A stretch of DNA of 64,000 nt from Chryseobacterium paludis (lineage in GTDB: Bacteria > Bacteroidota > Bacteroidia > Flavobacteriales > Weeksellaceae), in assembly GCF_025403485.1 (NCBI RefSeq), contig NZ_CP099966.1, positions 4,586,501 to 4,650,500 on the forward strand. Reading direction: 5' to 3'. Below are positions 8,516 through 17,744 of the stretch, in pieces. Numbering within the stretch: the first letter of the stretch is position 1; every line of letters starts with the position of its first letter. Made by a program: the position numbers and the translations under genes. The notes beneath the pieces were generated by a model. It made no database searches, was not told where the DNA came from, and saw only the letters and a list, made by a program, of their open reading frames with translations.

Positions 8516-9043
8516 TTAATCTATTCCAAATTCTTTGCGGTATTTTACTACCCCTTTTACATTTTTTAAACCATCTTGTATTAGTTCTATAGCCATTCCA
8601 TTTTCTTCCGGAATCTCAAAAGGAAAAGTGATTCCAAAATTAGTTGTTTTTTTATATCCAAACTTTGGATAATAATTTTCGTGACCTATTAAAATTACAG
8701 ATTCATAACCTAATTCTTTTGCGATCTTATGTCCATATTCTATCAGCTTGCTTCCTATTCCTTTACTTTGATATTCAGGTTTTACTGAAACGGGTGCTAA
8801 TGATAAGGAGCTAAAGATTTCCGAATCACTTCGAATAAAAAGCTTTGTGAAAAGGATATGGCCAACAATTTCGTTGTTTATTTCTGCAACAATAGATAAT
8901 TCAGGAATGAAAGCATCAGACTTTCTAAGCTTTTCTACTAAAAAATGTTCCTGATGATCACTGTAGTCAGCATCTTTAAATGCCTCTTCTACAAGATTGA
9001 AAACCTGAGAATAATCTTTTTCCTGTTCCTGCCTTAAGATCAT
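8516..9043 (-). CDS. GNAT N-acetyltransferase (YhbS-like)
   Basis: The 175-residue GNAT acetyltransferase has the acetyl-CoA loop QSKGIGSKLI and the following GHENYYPKFGYKK segment typical of the YhbS group. The substrate is unknown. Its ATG overlaps the stop of the upstream GNAT gene by one base (TAATG arrangement at 9041-9045), so the two are coupled. Confidence 0.85.
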   Translation of the reverse strand: MILRQEQEKDYSQVFNLVEEAFKDADYSDHQEHFLVEKLRKSDAFIPELSIVAEINNEIVGHILFTKLFIRSDSEIFSSLSLAPVSVKPEYQSKGIGSKLIEYGHKIAKELGYESVILIGHENYYPKFGYKKTTNFGITFPFEIPEENGMAIELIQDGLKNVKGVVKYRKEFGID

Positions 9044-9573
9044 TAGTTTGAATTGTATTTTTCACGCTTTAATTCATACCAAAAACAAAGTCCATCGGGT
9101 TCTTCAAATTCTCCGGTTTTTTCAAATCCTAATTTTTTTAAAACATGAATAGAACCGTCATTTTCACAATGAGCGCATGCATAAATTATCTCTTTATCAA
9201 GATCATTAAAACCAAAATCTAAAGACGCCTTTGCAGATTCTACGGCATAACCTTTGCCCCAAAATTCTGGAATAAAACGATAACCTAATTCATAAATATT
9301 ATTGTAACCATTTATCTCTTTGGTAATAAATTTTAACCCGCTCCATCCAATAAGTAAGTTACTTTCTTTTTCGATCACAGCAAGTCTTCCAACACAAGTA
9401 TCTTTATATTGCTGCTGGATCATTTTAATTATATTTTCAGATTCTTTAATATCCGTTACAGGAGGTGTACCTACATACTTCACCACTTCCGGGTTGGAGT
9501 CGAGAAGAAAAAGGCGCTCAGCATCATGATCTTCGAGCCTTCTTAAAATGAGTCTTTCAGTTTCTAGTTGCAT
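9043..9573 (-). CDS. GNAT N-acetyltransferase (RimJ/RimL-like)
   Basis: The 176-residue protein starts with the RimJ/RimL hallmark ETERLILRRL and contains the acetyl-CoA binding stretch FWGKGYAVESAKASLDFGF and a C-terminal VLKKLGFEKTG. It is the first gene of the minus-strand run leading to nadE and the RNase cassette. The acceptor is unknown. The 152-bp gap to divergent gldB probably holds promoters for both directions, but no clean TAnnTTTG is seen. Confidence 0.87.
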   Translation of the reverse strand: MQLETERLILRRLEDHDAERLFLLDSNPEVVKYVGTPPVTDIKESENIIKMIQQQYKDTCVGRLAVIEKESNLLIGWSGLKFITKEINGYNNIYELGYRFIPEFWGKGYAVESAKASLDFGFNDLDKEIIYACAHCENDGSIHVLKKLGFEKTGEFEEPDGLCFWYELKREKYNSN

Positions 9574-9725
9574 TAGTTTGTTTTTTTTTAAAATTCAATA
9601 TAAGAAAAGACTTTAAGCAATAGAAAAATGAAAATTTATAATGAAACAAGGTGTTTATTTTATTTTTCATGATGACATTGTGTTTAAATCCGTATTTTCG
9701 TACACTTAAATTTCATGTAAAAATA

Positions 9726-10712
9726 ATGAAGATTTTTAGAACTATTGCGCTTTCTTCGATTTTAGTTTTGGCACTTTATTCTTGTAAAAAAGAATCTCAG
9801 AACCAATGGAAAGTCGAATTGAAAGATCCTGTTGAAAAAGTAGAACTGACCGATATTTCCAAACAATTCTATGACCAGAGTATTCCATTGGAAAAATTTA
9901 AGGCTGAGTTTCCCTGGTTTCAGGGAACGGTTTCTGATGAAGATTTTAGAAAGAGAAGAACAGATGTTGAAGAGATAAAGATCTATAAAGAGGCTGCTTC
10001 TAAAATAGATCAGGTGAAACTTCAGAAGGAACTTCAGGAATTGTTTTCACATATAAAATATTATTTTCCAAAATTCAAAAGCCCGAAAGTATATCTTTTT
10101 TCATCTGCATTACAGATGATTCAGGATCCTATTTTTTATGACGAAAAAGGAAACCTTTTATTTATAGATATTTCCGGATTTATGGGCGATAAAAATCCTA
10201 ATTACAAAGGATTAGAAATGTATTTCCAAAAATCAATGAATCCCAATAATATGGTTCCTAAAGTATCCAGAATGTTTGCGGAAAATATTGTTCCTTTTTC
10301 TACGGATCATCAGAAATTTATCGATCAGTTAATGTTTAATGGAAAGATAATGATCCTTCAGGATGCGTTTTTACCTGATACTCCGGATTATTTGAAAATG
10401 AATTATACCAAACAGCAATATGACTGGGCAGTGGGTAATGAAGGCAATATCTGGAATTATTTTGTGGAAAGTAATTTATTGTTTGGAGATGATCACAGAT
10501 TAGAAGAACGGTTTATTTCACCGGGGCCTTTTTCCAAGTTTTATACAGATATCGATAATGAATCTTCTCCTCAGATCGGAATTTTTACAGGATGGCAGAT
10601 ATCTAAAAAATACCTACAAGAAAAGCCTGAAACAAAGCTTACAGATTTCCTTAAAATGGATGGCACTGAAATATTTAACCAGTCTGGTTATAAACCAAGT
10701 GTAACAAAATAG
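9726..10712 (+). CDS. gldB: Gliding motility lipoprotein GldB
   Basis: The 328-residue lipoprotein has lipobox Cys20 (LALYSC) and the conserved GldB segments EFPWFQGTVSDEDFRKRR and FPKFKSPKVYLFSS. In Flavobacterium johnsoniae GldB is required for gliding and belongs to the set of gliding/T9SS-associated proteins. The frame extends upstream to a GTG at 9651, but the ATG at 9726 starts directly at the signal peptide (MKIFRTIAL). A terminator follows, and gldC is 3.2 kb downstream instead of adjacent. Confidence 0.9.
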   Translation: MKIFRTIALSSILVLALYSCKKESQNQWKVELKDPVEKVELTDISKQFYDQSIPLEKFKAEFPWFQGTVSDEDFRKRRTDVEEIKIYKEAASKIDQVKLQKELQELFSHIKYYFPKFKSPKVYLFSSALQMIQDPIFYDEKGNLLFIDISGFMGDKNPNYKGLEMYFQKSMNPNNMVPKVSRMFAENIVPFSTDHQKFIDQLMFNGKIMILQDAFLPDTPDYLKMNYTKQQYDWAVGNEGNIWNYFVESNLLFGDDHRLEERFISPGPFSKFYTDIDNESSPQIGIFTGWQISKKYLQEKPETKLTDFLKMDGTEIFNQSGYKPSVTK

Positions 10713-10732
10713 ATCACTTCTAACACCTATAT

Positions 10733-10766
10733 AAGACCTTTTGCGAAACGCAGGGGGTCTTTTTTA
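10733..10766 (+). terminator. Rho-independent terminator after gldB
   Basis: The stem AAGACC/GGTCTT with an inner GCG/CGC pairing is followed by a T-rich run. It separates gldB from the ABC transporter genes. Confidence 0.7.
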
Positions 10767-10794
10767 TTTTTTAACACCTATCAATACAATATGC

Positions 10795-11697
10795 ATGGAA
10801 AATTTAATTAAAATCCAAAACTTAAGTTATGGATTCTCTCAAAATAAACTCATTCTTAAAAATGTAAGTTTATCAGTCCCTAGAGGAAGTATTTTTGGCT
10901 TTCTTGGAGCCAATGGCGCCGGAAAATCAACTACCATGAAGTTAATGTTGGGAAGTCTTCCTGATGAAAGCAATACGATTGATATTTTTAACCAAAAGTT
11001 ATCTCAGCTTTATCCTGAAGGGTTTCAAAAAATTGGAAGCTTAATTGACAGTCCTGCTTTTTACGACCACTTATCCGGATGGGATAATCTTGTTATTCTC
11101 TCTAAGCTGAGAGGCCTTCCTGATTCAGAATGCGAAAGGGTTTTGAATTTGGTAGATCTTTGGGATAGCAGAAAAATGAAGATGAAAAAATATTCACTCG
11201 GAATGAAGCAAAGGTTGGCAATTGCCATGGCGCTTCTTGGAAAACCAGAGCTCTTAATTCTGGATGAACCTGTTAATGGTCTTGACCCCAACGGAATGCT
11301 GGAAATTAGGGAGCTGCTTCTAAAGCTTAATAAAGAGCAGGGAATTACGATATTTATTTCAAGTCATTTATTACAGGAAGTTGAAAAGATGGTTACTCAT
11401 TTGGCTATTATCTCGAATGGTACCATTAAGTTTTCAGGAAGTGTAGAAGAATTAAATAGCCATTACCGCCATAATCATTTACGGATAGGGTTGAATAATG
11501 CTGCCAATTTTGTCCAAAGTATTCCTGAGTATTATTCAGCAAAAATAATTGATGCAAACACAATAGAAATAACCGTTCAGTCCAGAGAAGATATTATCAG
11601 GCTTAATAAAATGCTGGTGATGAACGAGGCTGAGATTTTTGAGATCAAAAATAGTGCAGGATTGGAAGATTGGTTCATGGAAATAACAAAAAATTAA
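10795..11697 (+). CDS. ABC transporter ATP-binding protein
   Basis: The 300-residue ATPase belongs to the BcrA/NatA-like group that pairs with ABC-2 permeases. Walker A is GANGAGKST, the signature is YSLGMKQRLA, Walker B is LLILDEP, and the switch His is in ISSHLLQE. The frame opens at 10741 inside the preceding terminator, so the ATG at 10795 (MENLIKIQNLSYGF) is chosen. It lies 13 nt before the permease-thioredoxin fusion and forms a transporter with it. Many ATPases of this class serve peptide or antibiotic resistance, but the substrate here is unknown. Confidence 0.9.
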   Translation: MENLIKIQNLSYGFSQNKLILKNVSLSVPRGSIFGFLGANGAGKSTTMKLMLGSLPDESNTIDIFNQKLSQLYPEGFQKIGSLIDSPAFYDHLSGWDNLVILSKLRGLPDSECERVLNLVDLWDSRKMKMKKYSLGMKQRLAIAMALLGKPELLILDEPVNGLDPNGMLEIRELLLKLNKEQGITIFISSHLLQEVEKMVTHLAIISNGTIKFSGSVEELNSHYRHNHLRIGLNNAANFVQSIPEYYSAKIIDANTIEITVQSREDIIRLNKMLVMNEAEIFEIKNSAGLEDWFMEITKN

Positions 11698-11710
11698 AAA
11701 TCAACACAAA

Positions 11711-13909
11711 ATGAAAAAATTATTCATATTGGTCAATACTGAATGGCTAAAGATAAAAGGACTTGGATTGGTTTATTTAGGATTGATCCTAGGTGCTTTA
11801 ATTCCTCTTATCGGTTTTTTGAATCAAACTTTTAACCCAGTATTTATTACTGCAGAAGATCTTCCAGCCTCCGTTTTTGAAAGCACTATAACCGATACTT
11901 TCAAAGCTTTTTCTCTTTTCTTTCTGCTGCTTTACATTATTATTACAGCAAATAGAATTGCTCAGGTGGATCATAAGAATAATGGTTGGCAACTTATGGA
12001 AACACAGCCGATCAGTAAATTTCAGCTGTATCTTTCTAAATATATTGTTCTCTTGATCTTAGGCTTTTTGTGTATAGCTTCTTACTTTATATTTAGTATT
12101 CTTTTTTCTTTATTGGATTTCTATATTCATCCCAGTGAAACAAAACTGCTTACTTTCGATTTGCTCTGGGTTGTGAAAACATTTACTAGGCTATGTTTCG
12201 CGATATTAGGTGTTGCAGCGATTCAACTATGTGTTTCTGTGGCTTTTCCCGGCTTTATTTGGGCTTTTTTAGTGGGGATTCTTGGACTCATTGTTAATAT
12301 GTATTCTCTGGTTGAAAGAGCAAGTCTTCCATATATTCCATACAATTCCATGTATATTTTAAGTAAATCTCCTAACATAAGAAGTCTTAGTCATTTTGTT
12401 ACATACAGCGAATATTTAAGCTTGTTTTGGGCGATTGTATTTTTTATAATAGGATATTTCTGGTATCGAGGAAAAAGTTTCAAAACTGCTTTTCTAAAAA
12501 GTAAAAAACAAATTATCCTTTCATGCATTTTTGTAATTGTGGTATCTGGGGCATTCTTTATTTTAGAAAAACCAAAAGCTTACTATAGTGAAGGTTCGGG
12601 AATTTTGATCAAAGGAAAATTGAGTACAGATCTGAAAATAGACTCCATAAAGATTTTCTCTAAAGATTTTCATAAAAAGATCGGAAGTGCTGCTGTAAGA
12701 GATGGGATCTTTTTATGGGAAACAAAACAAGATTTACCATTTGATGAATATAGTCTTGAATTTGGAACTAAAAGAATTGATTTTATGATGGGAGATGGGG
12801 ATCGATTTGACTTTAATATTCGATGTAACACCATGCATATTCTTTATTATCTTAATTCTAACCGATCTGCAGAACAGGAGTACAAAAATGAGGAAGATGG
12901 CTTTGGATCTGAATTTTCTTATGCTGTGGATGGGCAGAAATATAATGATGATCCCATCCAATTTTATAAGCTGGCTCAATCTGACTGGAAAAAGAATATG
13001 AAAAGGCTTGAGTATTATACAGATTCCGAGAATCATGCACTTTCTGATGAATATAAAGCATACCGAAAGCAGTTGCTTGCTATTCAATATTTGAATGAGA
13101 TTAATAATTATAGAAAAATGACTTCCTATGATGATCCTAAATTTGCTCCTCCAGCTTCCTTTCTGACAGAATTAAATACAGGAATTAAAAACCCAACTCT
13201 ATTATTAAGCAAGAATGATGATTATATTCAATATAAACTTGATCAAATGCTTACTGATAAGGATAGATTATCAAATGCTGACAGTATTCTTTTTATAAAA
13301 TTAAATACTCTGCCAAATGGAATTAATAAAGATCGTCTTTTAACAAAACATCTTGTTAAAAGTATGGAATTAGAATCTGATAGTCTTTCAAGAAATCAGC
13401 TCTTTGCAAAAGAGATTAAAGAATTAAAAGATATTGATTATCAGAAATTGGTTGAATCCAATTTCGAGCAGCTTAATATCTCTCAAAAAGGTGCTCCATT
13501 TTTAGATTTAAAACTCCTTGATAATAAAGGAAAAGCTCATCAACTATCTCAATACAGAGGAAAGTATGTGGTCATAGATCTGTGGGCGACATGGTGTGGA
13601 CCATGTAAACAGATTCGTCCGATATTTGATACCCGAAGTAATCAGTATCGCTATTACAGCAATATTCAGTTTATTTCGATCAGTTTGGATCAGGATAAAA
13701 CCAAGTGGGTGAATTATTTGAAAACAAAACCGTCGAAAGTGCCACAATATTGGTTATCAGACGCACGAGAGTTTATGAACAAGTATAAGATCCAGACAAT
13801 TCCAAGATTTATTATCATAGATCCTGATGGAAAAGTTTTCAACCTAAATAGTCCATTTCCTGATGAAGATAATTTCGTAGAAATTTTAGATAAGCTCAAG
13901 AAGTATTAA
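11711..13909 (+). CDS. ABC-2 permease fused to DUF4369-like and TlpA thioredoxin domains
   Basis: The 732-residue protein has three parts. Residues about 15-285 hold six hydrophobic helices like an ABC-2 permease. Residues about 290-590 look like the DUF4369-type beta domain plus helical spacer often found before Bacteroidota thioredoxins. Residues about 595-732 are a TlpA/AhpC-type thioredoxin domain with the redox motif WCGPC at 628-632 and the cis-proline region IQTIPRF. The last helix would place the thioredoxin domain in the periplasm. It is preceded by its ATPase and followed by gldC after 24 bp. The fusion suggests coupling of transport with disulfide reduction. That function is inferred, while the domain order is seen. 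Confidence 0.88.
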   Translation: MKKLFILVNTEWLKIKGLGLVYLGLILGALIPLIGFLNQTFNPVFITAEDLPASVFESTITDTFKAFSLFFLLLYIIITANRIAQVDHKNNGWQLMETQPISKFQLYLSKYIVLLILGFLCIASYFIFSILFSLLDFYIHPSETKLLTFDLLWVVKTFTRLCFAILGVAAIQLCVSVAFPGFIWAFLVGILGLIVNMYSLVERASLPYIPYNSMYILSKSPNIRSLSHFVTYSEYLSLFWAIVFFIIGYFWYRGKSFKTAFLKSKKQIILSCIFVIVVSGAFFILEKPKAYYSEGSGILIKGKLSTDLKIDSIKIFSKDFHKKIGSAAVRDGIFLWETKQDLPFDEYSLEFGTKRIDFMMGDGDRFDFNIRCNTMHILYYLNSNRSAEQEYKNEEDGFGSEFSYAVDGQKYNDDPIQFYKLAQSDWKKNMKRLEYYTDSENHALSDEYKAYRKQLLAIQYLNEINNYRKMTSYDDPKFAPPASFLTELNTGIKNPTLLLSKNDDYIQYKLDQMLTDKDRLSNADSILFIKLNTLPNGINKDRLLTKHLVKSMELESDSLSRNQLFAKEIKELKDIDYQKLVESNFEQLNISQKGAPFLDLKLLDNKGKAHQLSQYRGKYVVIDLWATWCGPCKQIRPIFDTRSNQYRYYSNIQFISISLDQDKTKWVNYLKTKPSKVPQYWLSDAREFMNKYKIQTIPRFIIIDPDGKVFNLNSPFPDEDNFVEILDKLKKY

Positions 13910-13933
13910 CTTTGTGAAAAATTTAAAATTGAT

Positions 13934-14260
13934 ATGAGAAAGACTCAGATAACGATAGACGTTGAATTGGATGAAAACCATATTCCTGAATTAATAACCT
14001 GGAATGCGCAGGATGGAGGAATTGAAAAGGAAGAGACTAAAGCAACAATGATTTCTGTTTGGGATGAAAAAACAATGGAAGCTTTAAGAATTGACCTTTG
14101 GACCAAGGAAATGCCTGTTGATCAGATGAAGATGTTCATCCACCAGATTTTAGTTTCTTTAGGAAATACCTACCAGAGAGCAACCGGAGAAGAGGATGTA
14201 GCACAATGGATTGAACAGATTGCAGAAGAGTTTGCCATAAAGTCCGCAATAAAAATGTAA
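13934..14260 (+). CDS. gldC: Gliding motility protein GldC
   Basis: The 108-residue soluble acidic protein matches GldC, starting MRKTQITIDVELDENHIPE with the conserved ITWNAQDGG. In Flavobacterium johnsoniae GldC enhances gliding and is encoded with gldB. Here it follows the ABC-thioredoxin fusion by 24 bp and is probably cotranscribed with it, not with gldB. Confidence 0.9.
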   Translation: MRKTQITIDVELDENHIPELITWNAQDGGIEKEETKATMISVWDEKTMEALRIDLWTKEMPVDQMKMFIHQILVSLGNTYQRATGEEDVAQWIEQIAEEFAIKSAIKM

Positions 14261-14351
14261 ATAAAATTTACCAATATATCAATGTACCAATGTATTTTTA
14301 ATTGTTAAATTGTTACACTGGTAGATTGTTACATTATAAAAGAAAAATATT

Positions 14352-15491
14352 ATGAATTTCAATACAAAAGTTATACACGGCGGACAACACCATGAGTCTG
14401 CAACAGGTTCTGTAAATGTTCCGGTATTTTTAACTTCTACTTTTGCACAAAAAAGTCCTGGAGTGCACTCTGGTTACGAATATTCAAGAGCAGCTAATCC
14501 AACAAGACAGGCTTTAGAGGATTCTTTAGCAAGTATCGAAAACGGAGCAAGAGGTCTTGCTTTCGGCTCTGGTCTTGCAGCCATCGACTGTGTTTTAAAA
14601 TTATTAAATCCCGGTGATGAGGTAATTGCTGTAGATGATTTATATGGTGGAACTTATAGAATGTTCACAAGACTTTTTGAAAAATACCAATTGAAGTTTA
14701 CTTTCGTAAATTTTGATGATGTTTCTAAAATTGCTGACGTTATCACAGATAATACAAAGCTGATCTGGGTGGAAACACCTACGAATCCTTTGATGAAATT
14801 GGTGGATATCAAAGCTGTTGTTGAAATTGCTAAAGGAAAAGATATTCTAGTAGCGGTTGATAATACTTTTGCAACTCCTTATATCCAAAGGCCAATCGAC
14901 TTGGGTGCTGATATCGTAATGCATTCAGCTACAAAATACTTAGGCGGACATTCTGATGTTATTGCTGGGGCTCTTATCGCTAAAGATGCTGAATTGGGAG
15001 AAAAGTTACATTTCATCCAGTTTGCAAGTGGTGGTATATTAGGACCTCATGATTCTTATTTGGTATTAAGAGGAATTAAAACATTGGCATTAAGAATGCA
15101 AAGACATTCTGATAATGGGCTTGAAGTAGCAAAATATCTTGAAACTCATCCTGCTGTAGATAGAGTAATTTATCCGGGATTAGAGTCTCACGCACAATAT
15201 GAATTGGCAAAATCTCAGATGAAAGAAGCTGGCGGAATGGTGTCTTTTACTTTCAAATCTGGAAAAAAAGAAGACGCAATCAAATTCTTAGAAAGAGTAA
15301 AAGTTTTCACATTAGCTGAATCTTTAGGTGGAGTAGAGTCTTTAGCCAATCACCCGGCATTAATGACGCATGCTTCTATTCCTGCAGAAAAAAGAGCTGA
15401 ATTAGGTATCACAGACGATTTGGTTCGTTTAAGTGTTGGTATCGAAGATACAGAAGATCTTATTGGAGATTTAGAAAGAGCTTTTTCTTAA
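14352..15491 (+). CDS. Cystathionine gamma-synthase/lyase family PLP enzyme
   Basis: The 379-residue Cys/Met metabolism enzyme has the PLP lysine at Lys195 in HSATKYLGGHSDV, the YSRAANPTR substrate-site motif and ESLGGVESL near the C-terminus. Members act in transsulfuration between homoserine esters, cystathionine, cysteine and methionine. Sequence alone does not separate synthase from lyase. It has no operon partners and ends in a strong terminator. Confidence 0.88.
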   Translation: MNFNTKVIHGGQHHESATGSVNVPVFLTSTFAQKSPGVHSGYEYSRAANPTRQALEDSLASIENGARGLAFGSGLAAIDCVLKLLNPGDEVIAVDDLYGGTYRMFTRLFEKYQLKFTFVNFDDVSKIADVITDNTKLIWVETPTNPLMKLVDIKAVVEIAKGKDILVAVDNTFATPYIQRPIDLGADIVMHSATKYLGGHSDVIAGALIAKDAELGEKLHFIQFASGGILGPHDSYLVLRGIKTLALRMQRHSDNGLEVAKYLETHPAVDRVIYPGLESHAQYELAKSQMKEAGGMVSFTFKSGKKEDAIKFLERVKVFTLAESLGGVESLANHPALMTHASIPAEKRAELGITDDLVRLSVGIEDTEDLIGDLERAFS

Positions 15492-15507
15492 ATTAAAAAC
15501 AATAAAT

Positions 15508-15574
15508 ATCCGGTTTTGATCAATGCTTTTTATATTTTGCTTAAAATAGTATGATCAAAAACGGATGTTTTTTT
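15508..15574 (+). terminator. Long stem-loop terminator
   Basis: A 15-bp stem with one mismatch (15508-15522 against 15552-15566) encloses a second hairpin TATTTT/AAAATA (15533-15548) and is followed by an eight-T run. The 3' arm contains the ATG at 15565, which argues against that codon as the start of the next gene. Confidence 0.8.
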
Positions 15575-15591
15575 ATAAACCAAATCTTAAT

Positions 15592-16044
15592 ATGAAAAAC
15601 ACAAGAAAAGCAACCACTGAGGATTTACCTCAGTTATCAGAATTGTTTGATCAATACAGGGTTTTTTATCACAAAGAATCTGATATTCCAAGTGCGGAAA
15701 AATTTCTAAAAGAAAGAATTGAATATAAAGAATCTGAACTCTTTGTTGCTGAAACAGAAGGTAAGTTGATAGGATTTGTTCAGCTATATCCTTTATTTTC
15801 CTCTACAAGAATGAAACGCTATTGGATATTGAATGATTTATATGTGAATGATTCTTACAGAGGAAAAGGCTATTCTAAGGAATTAATCGAAGAAGCTAAA
15901 GAACTATGTAAATCTTCAGGAGCCAGCGGAGTATTGTTGGAAACAGGAAAAAGCAATGATATCGGGAATCAGCTATATCCATCTTGTGGATTTGAATTAT
16001 ATGACTCTGTTAACTTTTATGAATGGAGTAACCCGGATCAATAA
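15592..16044 (+). CDS. GNAT N-acetyltransferase
   Basis: The 150-residue single-domain GNAT enzyme has the acetyl-CoA loop YRGKGYSKELI and the strand LNDLYVND. I take the ATG at 15592 because the frame's earlier ATG at 15565 sits in the preceding terminator stem, and family members begin like MKNTRKATTEDLPQL. The substrate is unknown. Confidence 0.83.
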   Translation: MKNTRKATTEDLPQLSELFDQYRVFYHKESDIPSAEKFLKERIEYKESELFVAETEGKLIGFVQLYPLFSSTRMKRYWILNDLYVNDSYRGKGYSKELIEEAKELCKSSGASGVLLETGKSNDIGNQLYPSCGFELYDSVNFYEWSNPDQ

Positions 16045-16079
16045 AGAATTACTAATTACTTATAACTAATAGAAGTCAT

Positions 16080-16586
16080 ATGACCGATTTTCAAAAATAC
16101 ATTCAAAGATATTTAGACCAGATTCCATCCGAAGACTGGATGGGAGAATTAAACAAATCAGGGGAGAAGACTACCGAAATTTATTCTACTCTTACTGAAG
16201 AGCAATCTCACTTTGCTTATGGAGAAGGGAAGTGGACATTGAAGGAGTTGCTTCTACATTTATCAGATACAGAAAGAGTGTTTCAGTACAGAATTCTTGC
16301 TTTTGCAAGAGGTGAGGAGGCCGCATTGCCAGGATTTGATGAAAATGATTATGCCGCCCGTTCTTTCGCCAATGAAAGAAGTTTAAGTTCCCTTTTAGAA
16401 GAATACAAATTGGTAAGAAAATCTTCTCAAATATTACTAGAAACACTTAATCCAAGTGCTTTAGCCAATAAAGGGATTGCCAGCGGAAATGAGATAACGG
16501 TTGAAACAATCGGAAGGCTTATTGTTGGACACAATTATCATCATTTGCATATTATTGAGGAAAGGTATTTGCCGAATTTGCTGTAA
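16080..16586 (+). CDS. DinB-family protein
   Basis: This 168-residue four-helix-bundle protein of the DinB/YfiT superfamily has the signature GKWTLKELLLHLSDTER near residue 50 and a C-terminal HNYHHLHIIEER. The three histidines form the usual metal site. Relatives include thiol-dependent transferases and stress proteins. The exact activity is unknown. It follows the GNAT gene by 35 bp. Confidence 0.87.
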   Translation: MTDFQKYIQRYLDQIPSEDWMGELNKSGEKTTEIYSTLTEEQSHFAYGEGKWTLKELLLHLSDTERVFQYRILAFARGEEAALPGFDENDYAARSFANERSLSSLLEEYKLVRKSSQILLETLNPSALANKGIASGNEITVETIGRLIVGHNYHHLHIIEERYLPNLL

Positions 16587-16620
16587 AACTAAAAGAAAGA
16601 TTGGTTATAATTAAATTTCA

Positions 16621-17049
16621 ATGATATTCCGGAAAAATTTTTTACTAATACCCCTATTTATTTTTTTTATCTCCCTTTTTTTCAAGGCTTTTAAAGTTGT
16701 TGATTTGGGTAAGATGACAGATTACAAATCTGGATTGATTCTTCTTTTTGGGGCAATTAGCTTTCTGGGTGGCGGAATATTAGAGTTTTTTATTTGGACT
16801 GCTAATTTATGGTTTTTATTGGCTATTTTGTTTCTGTATAAAAAAGAATATTTTATAGCTATTTTATTTGGATTATTAGCTTCAGCTATATCTTTATCAT
16901 TTATTTCTTGGAAAGAAATTTTAGTTTCTGAGAATGGCAGAATGGGAGAGATATACAGTTTAGAAATAGGTTATTTTTTATGGCTGTTTTCCATTTTGTT
17001 TACGACGATTTCTTCTATTTATTTAAAAATTACGGTTAAAAATAATTGA
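16621..17049 (+). CDS. Four-helix membrane protein, unknown function
   Basis: The 142-residue very hydrophobic protein has about four transmembrane helices and no recognisable motif. It starts 34 bp after the DinB gene and may be cotranscribed. I do not recognise the family. Confidence 0.6.
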   Translation: MIFRKNFLLIPLFIFFISLFFKAFKVVDLGKMTDYKSGLILLFGAISFLGGGILEFFIWTANLWFLLAILFLYKKEYFIAILFGLLASAISLSFISWKEILVSENGRMGEIYSLEIGYFLWLFSILFTTISSIYLKITVKNN

Positions 17050-17122
17050 TTTTTCTTTAATTCCCCCCAGGGGGCTTTAGCCAAAACATAATGAAAATTC
17101 TTATTTTTGACAAAACAAAAAA

Positions 17123-17150
17123 ATAAAGGTCTTTGGTCTTTTACCTTTAT
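17123..17150 (+). terminator. Hairpin upstream of tsaC
   Basis: The stem ATAAAGGT/ACCTTTAT with a 12-nt loop lies 21 nt before the tsaC start. A weak T-rich run follows. It may terminate the upstream unit or shape the tsaC leader. Confidence 0.4.
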
Positions 17151-17171
17151 TCTTTCTTCTAAAAAATTAAA

Positions 17172-17720
17172 ATGGAAAACATTATCAATATATTAAAATC
17201 CGGTGGAACGATTCTTTACCCCACAGATACTATCTGGGGGATTGGTTGTGACGCGACCAATGTCGAAGCGATCAATAAAATCTTTGATATCAAAAAGCGT
17301 GAGAAAAATAAATCCATGATCATTTTAGTGGAGTCTGAGAAAAGACTGCAGGACCTGGTAGATGTTCCGGAGATGGCTTGGGAGATCATTGACTTAAGTG
17401 AAAAACCGGTAACAATCGTCTATGAGAATCCAAAAGGCTTACCCAAGGAATTATTAGCAGAAGACGGAAGTATAGGAATCCGTTTAGTGAAAAATGATTT
17501 CTGTAAAAAACTGATTACAAAACTGAACAAACCTTTAGTGTCAACATCAGCCAATTTTAGTGGCGATAAAAGCCCATTAAAGTTTTCTGACATTTCCTCA
17601 GAAATAATCAATTTGGTTGATTATGCCGTGGAAGAAGATCGAGAAAAGGTTTCTAAGTTTTCAGGATCTTCGGTTATAAAAATATGGAGTGATAATAGAA
17701 TAAAAGTTCTTCGGGAATAG
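17172..17720 (+). CDS. tsaC: L-threonylcarbamoyladenylate synthase (YrdC/Sua5 family)
   Basis: The 182-residue enzyme makes threonylcarbamoyl-AMP from threonine, bicarbonate and ATP for the t6A37 modification of ANN-decoding tRNAs. The YrdC signature is visible: GGTILYPTDTIWGIGCDA, the KKREKNKSM lysine/arginine motif and STSANFSG. It lacks the C-terminal Sua5 domain. It lies 138 bp before the CCA-adding enzyme, a second tRNA-maturation gene. Confidence 0.9.
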   Translation: MENIINILKSGGTILYPTDTIWGIGCDATNVEAINKIFDIKKREKNKSMIILVESEKRLQDLVDVPEMAWEIIDLSEKPVTIVYENPKGLPKELLAEDGSIGIRLVKNDFCKKLITKLNKPLVSTSANFSGDKSPLKFSDISSEIINLVDYAVEEDREKVSKFSGSSVIKIWSDNRIKVLRE

Positions 17721-17736
17721 AAAACAAGATTTTAAT

Positions 17737-17744
17737 TATCTTTG
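17737..17744 (+). promoter_or_regulatory. -7 promoter element before the CCA enzyme
   Basis: TATCTTTG fits TAnnTTTG and lies 115 nt before the ATG at 17859, so the transcript would have a leader of about 105 nt. No clear -33 TTG is seen. Confidence 0.4.

Noticed and set aside
9651..9725. Upstream extension of GldB from a GTG
   Set aside because: The ATG at 9726 starts exactly at the lipoprotein signal, and the extension adds unlike residues.
12858..13061. Other short antisense frames inside long genes
   Set aside because: They overlap strong coding sequence completely and show no independent support.
12734..13087. 117-codon antisense frame inside the permease-thioredoxin gene
   Set aside because: Shadow of the real gene on the other strand, with no start signal or protein-like features.
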